Positions 5,589 through 7,928 of a stretch of 7,928 nt of DNA are shown piece by piece (within the stretch, counting starts at the first letter, position 1; the number at the start of each line of letters is the position of its first letter). This stretch comes from Spirochaetota bacterium (GTDB taxonomy: Bacteria; Spirochaetota; Spirochaetia; DTKZ01), in contig JAKQWJ010000170.1 in the NCBI GenBank assembly GCA_029562045.1, positions 1 to 7,928 of the forward strand, in the 5' to 3' direction. The position numbers and the translations under genes were made by a program. The notes below the pieces were generated by a model that had not been told where the DNA came from, made no database searches, and saw only the letters and a program-made list of their open reading frames with translations.

Positions 5589-6361
5589 TGCGCGCCGCCG
5601 CCACGGACCCCGTGGGACTCCCGGTCTTTCTGTCCGGCGGGGAGGACGCGGTGATGATCGTCCACGGCTTCACCGGAATCACCGGGGAGCAGAGGTACGC
5701 CGCCGAGAGGCTCTGGGAGAGGGGTTACACGGTGTCTCTCCCCCGGCTTCCCGGCCACGGCACCTGGGGGGAGGATTTTCTCCGCACCGGACGGCGGGAC
5801 TGGCTGCGCCGGGCGGAGGACGAGTATCTGGATCTGGCCTGCCGCTTCCGCCGGGTGCATCTGGTGGGCCTTTCCATGGGGGCCCTTCTGGTTCTTCTGA
5901 TCGGGAGCCGCTATGAAACGGGAAAGCTGGTCCTGGCCGCCCCGGCGGTGACCAACACGGACAGGACCATCCGGTTCGCGCCCCTCCTGCGCCGTTTCCG
6001 CCCCGTTCTGCCCAAGGACGATTACCGCTTCTCCGGCCCGCCGGAGCAGGCCGGCATCGCCCGGGAATACTGGAGCCGCACCTGGGTGGCCCCCGCGGCG
6101 GAGCTGTACCGGCTGCAGAAGGAGGCCAGGAAGGCCCTTCCCCGGGTGGGGGCGGAGACGCTGATCATCGTGTCCGAGGCGGACGACACCGTTCCGCTGG
6201 AGGCGGCGGACATCGTCGAAGGCGGGATGGCGCCGGGGCGGACCCGGCGGGTGGTCCTGCGGGAAAGCGGGCATGTCGTCCTGAACGATGTGGAAAGGGA
6301 GAGGGCGCTGGACGAGATCATCCGCTGGCTGGAGGATGCCTCCCCCGGAAGGCCCCTTTAG
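5588..6361 (+). CDS. Alpha/beta hydrolase, carboxylesterase Est30-like
   Basis: This 257-residue protein of the alpha/beta hydrolase fold resembles small carboxylesterases and monoacylglycerol lipases that cleave short or medium acyl esters. HGFTG at 26-30 gives the oxyanion hole, and GLSMG at 94-98 holds the nucleophile Ser96. LIIVSEADDTVP at 192-203 supplies the acid, probably Asp199, and ESGHVVLND at 226-234 supplies His229. LPGHGTW at 54-60 is also typical. No signal peptide is seen, so it acts in the cytoplasm. The natural substrate is unknown. The ATG at 5588 overlaps the regulator's TGA by one base, and a G-rich AAGGGGG run just upstream could serve as the ribosome site. The pairing suggests the regulator's signal may concern the hydrolase's substrate. 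Its stop overlaps the convergent trpR-like gene by 4 bp. Confidence 0.92.
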   Translation: MRAAATDPVGLPVFLSGGEDAVMIVHGFTGITGEQRYAAERLWERGYTVSLPRLPGHGTWGEDFLRTGRRDWLRRAEDEYLDLACRFRRVHLVGLSMGALLVLLIGSRYETGKLVLAAPAVTNTDRTIRFAPLLRRFRPVLPKDDYRFSGPPEQAGIAREYWSRTWVAPAAELYRLQKEARKALPRVGAETLIIVSEADDTVPLEAADIVEGGMAPGRTRRVVLRESGHVVLNDVERERALDEIIRWLEDASPGRPL

Positions 6362-6654
6362 CCCGGCTTCCCCAGCCTGTCCAGCATTTTCTTGAAGGGG
6401 GAGCCGGGCTTCTTCAGCTCCCGGGACCCCCGGGTGATCTTGCAGAGGCTCAAGGAGTATTTCCGGGCGATCTCCCTCTGGGTCGTCCCGGCGTCGATTT
6501 CCTTGACCAGTGTCCAGCGGTTCCCGATGGCGCGGATCTCCGTCCGGGTGAGGAGGCTGTGGAGGAAACTTTCGATTTCTTCCGGGTCCGTGGTGGCCGC
6601 CAGTGCCAGGGAAAGCTCGCGCAGGGCGGTCCGGACGACCGATTCATCCGACAT
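6358..6654 (-). CDS. trpR: TrpR-family transcriptional repressor
   Basis: This is a 98-residue protein of the TrpR/YerC family, helical throughout. The helix-turn-helix is at about 58-82, with TQREIARKYSLS and the recognition segment KITRGSRELKK, matching the ITRGS block of E. coli TrpR. Aligned by eye, the E. coli ligand residues Thr44, Arg54 and Arg84 correspond to T36, R46 and R75 and are kept, whereas Thr81 is Lys72 and Ser88 is Glu79. It may sense tryptophan, but the altered positions leave the ligand uncertain, and no trp gene is in the window. The ATG at 6654 is the only good start, since the in-frame codon TAA lies four codons upstream. It is divergent from the PHP phosphatase gene and probably controls its own promoter (see 6661-6689). 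Its stop overlaps the hydrolase stop by 4 bp. Confidence 0.82.
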   Translation of the reverse strand: MSDESVVRTALRELSLALAATTDPEEIESFLHSLLTRTEIRAIGNRWTLVKEIDAGTTQREIARKYSLSLCKITRGSRELKKPGSPFKKMLDRLGKPG

Positions 6655-6660
6655 GCCCCG

Positions 6661-6689
6661 ATTTTACCCTTTCCTCCCTGTTCGGTAAA
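6661..6689 (-). promoter_or_regulatory. Putative trpR promoter with an overlapping dyad (candidate operator)
   Basis: On the minus strand, TTTACC (6689-6684) and TAAAAT (6666-6661) are 17 bp apart, matching consensus at four and five of six positions. The -10 ends 6 nt before the ATG at 6654. The same bases hold an inverted repeat, TTTACC (6663-6668) and GGTAAA (6684-6689), whose half-sites are 21 bp apart, two helical turns. A GGAGG at about 18 nt from the ATG is too far for a normal ribosome site. An operator for this protein is inferred. Confidence 0.5.
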
Positions 6690-6715
6690 CCCTGAATCCG
6701 TTATGCTGTCTCCCG

Positions 6716-7507
6716 ATGACAAAGAGAATCACGAGCAACCATCACACCCACACCTACCGGTGCAAACATGCATCCGGCGACGTGCCCGACTATGTCCGGG
6801 CCGCCCGCCGGGCGGGTCTGGAAACCCTGGGGATGTCGGACCACACCCCCCTGCCGGACGATTTCATGAGTTCCATGCGGATGTCCATGACGGAGCTCGA
6901 TGCCTACATGGCCCTCATCGACGCCTCCCGCGGCCCGGGACTGACGGTGCTGAAAAGCATGGAATGCGACATCCACCCCCGCTATTTCGGCTTTTACCGG
7001 GAAGAGCTTCTGGAGAGACGGGGCTGCGACTATCTCGTCGGCGCCCTGCACTGGCACCGCCACGGGGGGGAATGGCTCTACGCCGGTGACATCACCACCC
7101 CGGAGGAATTGAGAACCCATGCCGACGCCCTCATCGCGGGCATCGAAAGCGGGCTTTTCGACTTCATCGCCCACCCCGACCATTTCGCCGCAGGCTATCT
7201 GCGCTGGGACGCCGATGCCGAAGCCTGTTCCCGGAGCATCGCTCAGGCCGCCCGGGACCGGGGGGTTCTGCTGGAGATAAACGGCAACGGGTTTCGCAAG
7301 ACTCCGGTGATGGAGGGGGGGCGCCGCCGCCCGCCCTACCCGCACCGGAGGTTCTGGGAAATCGTGGCGGAACAGGGAGGGGGGGCGCTGTGCAACTCCG
7401 ACGCCCATCGCCCCGACGAGGTCGCGGCCTCCATCGACCTCTGCCTCGCCCTGGCGGATGAGCTGGGTCTCCCCCTTCAGGCCCTGGGGGCGGGGGAGAG
7501 GACCTAG
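6716..7507 (+). CDS. PHP-domain phosphatase, histidinol-phosphatase (HisJ) type
   Basis: This 263-residue PHP-family metal-dependent phosphoesterase carries the family's metal ligands in order: H10-T-H12 in NHHTHT, H18 in CKHASG, H43 in MSDHTP, E83 with H87 in ECDIH, H112 and H114 in LHWH, H153 and H156 in HPDH, and D229 with H231 in NSDAH. This order resembles the HisJ (Bacillus HisK-type) enzymes that dephosphorylate L-histidinol phosphate, the penultimate step of histidine synthesis. No other his gene is here, so a different phosphate substrate remains possible. It is cytoplasmic, with no signal peptide. The ATG at 6716 fits the HTHT motif but has no Shine-Dalgarno; a weak -10-like TATGCT (6702-6707) lies 8 nt upstream with no convincing -35. 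The gene is divergent from the trpR-like gene across 61 bp and convergent with the maturase gene. Confidence 0.88.
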   Translation: MTKRITSNHHTHTYRCKHASGDVPDYVRAARRAGLETLGMSDHTPLPDDFMSSMRMSMTELDAYMALIDASRGPGLTVLKSMECDIHPRYFGFYREELLERRGCDYLVGALHWHRHGGEWLYAGDITTPEELRTHADALIAGIESGLFDFIAHPDHFAAGYLRWDADAEACSRSIAQAARDRGVLLEINGNGFRKTPVMEGGRRRPPYPHRRFWEIVAEQGGGALCNSDAHRPDEVAASIDLCLALADELGLPLQALGAGERT

Positions 7508-7515
7508 GCCGTCAG

Positions 7516-7540
7516 GGTCCGGGCCGGGACTACCCGGACC
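7516..7540. terminator. Candidate bidirectional hairpin between convergent genes
   Basis: GGTCCGGG (7516-7523) and CCCGGACC (7533-7540) form a perfect 8-bp GC-rich stem around a 9-nt loop. It starts 8 bp after the phosphatase stop and overlaps the last codons of the minus-strand maturase gene. Neither side has a run of T, so it is an incomplete intrinsic terminator by the usual rule. It may still slow polymerase in both directions. Confidence 0.4.
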
Positions 7541-7928
7541 GAAGCGGCCCGGCCGCCGCCCCGTGGCAGTTGCCGTAGAGCCTGCCGCTGCCGCAGAAGC
7601 ACGCCTCGCGGGTCCTGCCGGCCCGGGGATGGAGGCGCGGCTCATCAGGGCCCCGGAGGCGCAGCAGCTCCTCCGCCAGACTGCGGAAGACCGGCAGGGT
7701 TTCCCGGTAGAAGAGTTTCCAGCCCGCGCAGAGGGGGGACAGGGTCCGGGGGTCCCTGTCCATGCCGGGCCGGTTCTTCACGCAGTCCCCGGAGCAGAAA
7801 GGGAGAAACTCACAGTCCCCGCAGACCCCGGACCACCGGCTTTTCGCCGCCCCGAACCGCCGGTACACCGGAGAGGCATCCAGCTGCCGGAACGAATGGG
7901 TCGTGACATTCCCCAGGAGCAGGTCCGG
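7530..7928 (-). CDS. Radical-SAM/SPASM maturase C-terminus with SEC-C motif (5' end beyond the window)
   Basis: Only the last 132 residues are present. LGNVTTHSFRQLDAS then FGAAKSRW leads to a SPASM block, CGDCEFLPFCSGDC, and a later Cys in LCAGWKLF. This C-x2-C-x5-C-x3-C arrangement is that of anaerobic sulfatase-maturating enzymes, which form the Calpha-formylglycine residue with auxiliary iron-sulfur clusters. Near the end, CFCGSGRLYGNCHG fits the SEC-C zinc motif (CxCxSG...CH). The radical-SAM core CxxxCxxC lies outside the window, so the class is inferred from the tail. A GTG at 7868 is in frame but is not taken as the start, because matching sequence continues upstream of it to the edge. 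No sulfatase gene is nearby. The gene is convergent with the phosphatase gene; the hairpin at 7516-7540 overlaps its 3' end. Confidence 0.83.
   Translation of the reverse strand, partial: PDLLLGNVTTHSFRQLDASPVYRRFGAAKSRWSGVCGDCEFLPFCSGDCVKNRPGMDRDPRTLSPLCAGWKLFYRETLPVFRSLAEELLRLRGPDEPRLHPRAGRTREACFCGSGRLYGNCHGAAAGPLRSG

Noticed and set aside
7315..7385. G7 runs in the PHP phosphatase gene as possible phase-variable tracts
   Set aside because: Runs of seven G recur in this GC-rich window and are within chance; only the C10 tract stands out.
6701..7645. A 314-codon minus-strand frame opposite the PHP phosphatase
   Set aside because: The plus-strand protein keeps all the PHP metal ligands; the opposing frame has no recognisable domain.
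1..7928. A defence system, prophage, CRISPR array or transposon
   Set aside because: No transposase, integrase, Cas, restriction or toxin-antitoxin gene and no spaced direct repeats were seen; the XRE regulator sits with yggS rather than a toxin gene.

Overview
This is a compact, GC-rich bacterial chromosome segment. It carries twelve protein-coding genes, the first and last of them cut by the window ends, and no RNA gene, insertion sequence, phage gene or CRISPR array. The largest gap between genes is 228 bp. The gene set looks like an anaerobic or fermentative bacterium: a PocR-type sensor regulator, a radical-SAM SPASM enzyme with a SEC-C tail, a small Cys-rich zinc-ribbon protein beside murI, and a pentapeptide-repeat protein with a zinc-knuckle start. 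My best guess is a GC-rich member of the Spirochaetota. That placement rests on remembered gene style and not on a search, so it is only moderately likely.

Layout. 1-472 (minus): an eight-cysteine zinc-ribbon protein followed by murI (glutamate racemase, partial), overlapping by 41 nt. 553-1715 (plus): a pentapeptide-repeat protein coupled by a GTGA overlap to a metallo-beta-lactamase-fold protein that has lost nearly all its metal ligands. 1694-4052 (minus): an apparent operon of XRE regulator, yggS (PLP homeostasis), a small signal-peptide/membrane protein and an RluA-family pseudouridine synthase, the last three joined by ATGA overlaps. 4281-6361 (plus): a PocR/AraC regulator coupled by TGATG to an Est30-like alpha/beta hydrolase. 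6358-6654 (minus): a TrpR-family repressor. 6716-7507 (plus): a HisJ-type PHP phosphatase. 7530-7928 (minus): the C-terminus of a SPASM-domain maturase.

The genes are mostly ordinary housekeeping and regulation. The points most worth following are: the degenerate metallo-beta-lactamase protein; a 10-C homopolymer preceded by A7 inside the PocR regulator gene, which could act as a slippage or phase switch; a 15-bp tandem repeat with a perfect 19-bp dyad over the putative -35 of that same gene; a TTTACC...GGTAAA dyad that spans the trpR promoter; and a recurring layout in which a sigma70-like -10 box lies exactly 6 nt before the start codon of three genes lacking a well-placed Shine-Dalgarno, which suggests leaderless transcripts. 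No clearly new multi-gene system was found.
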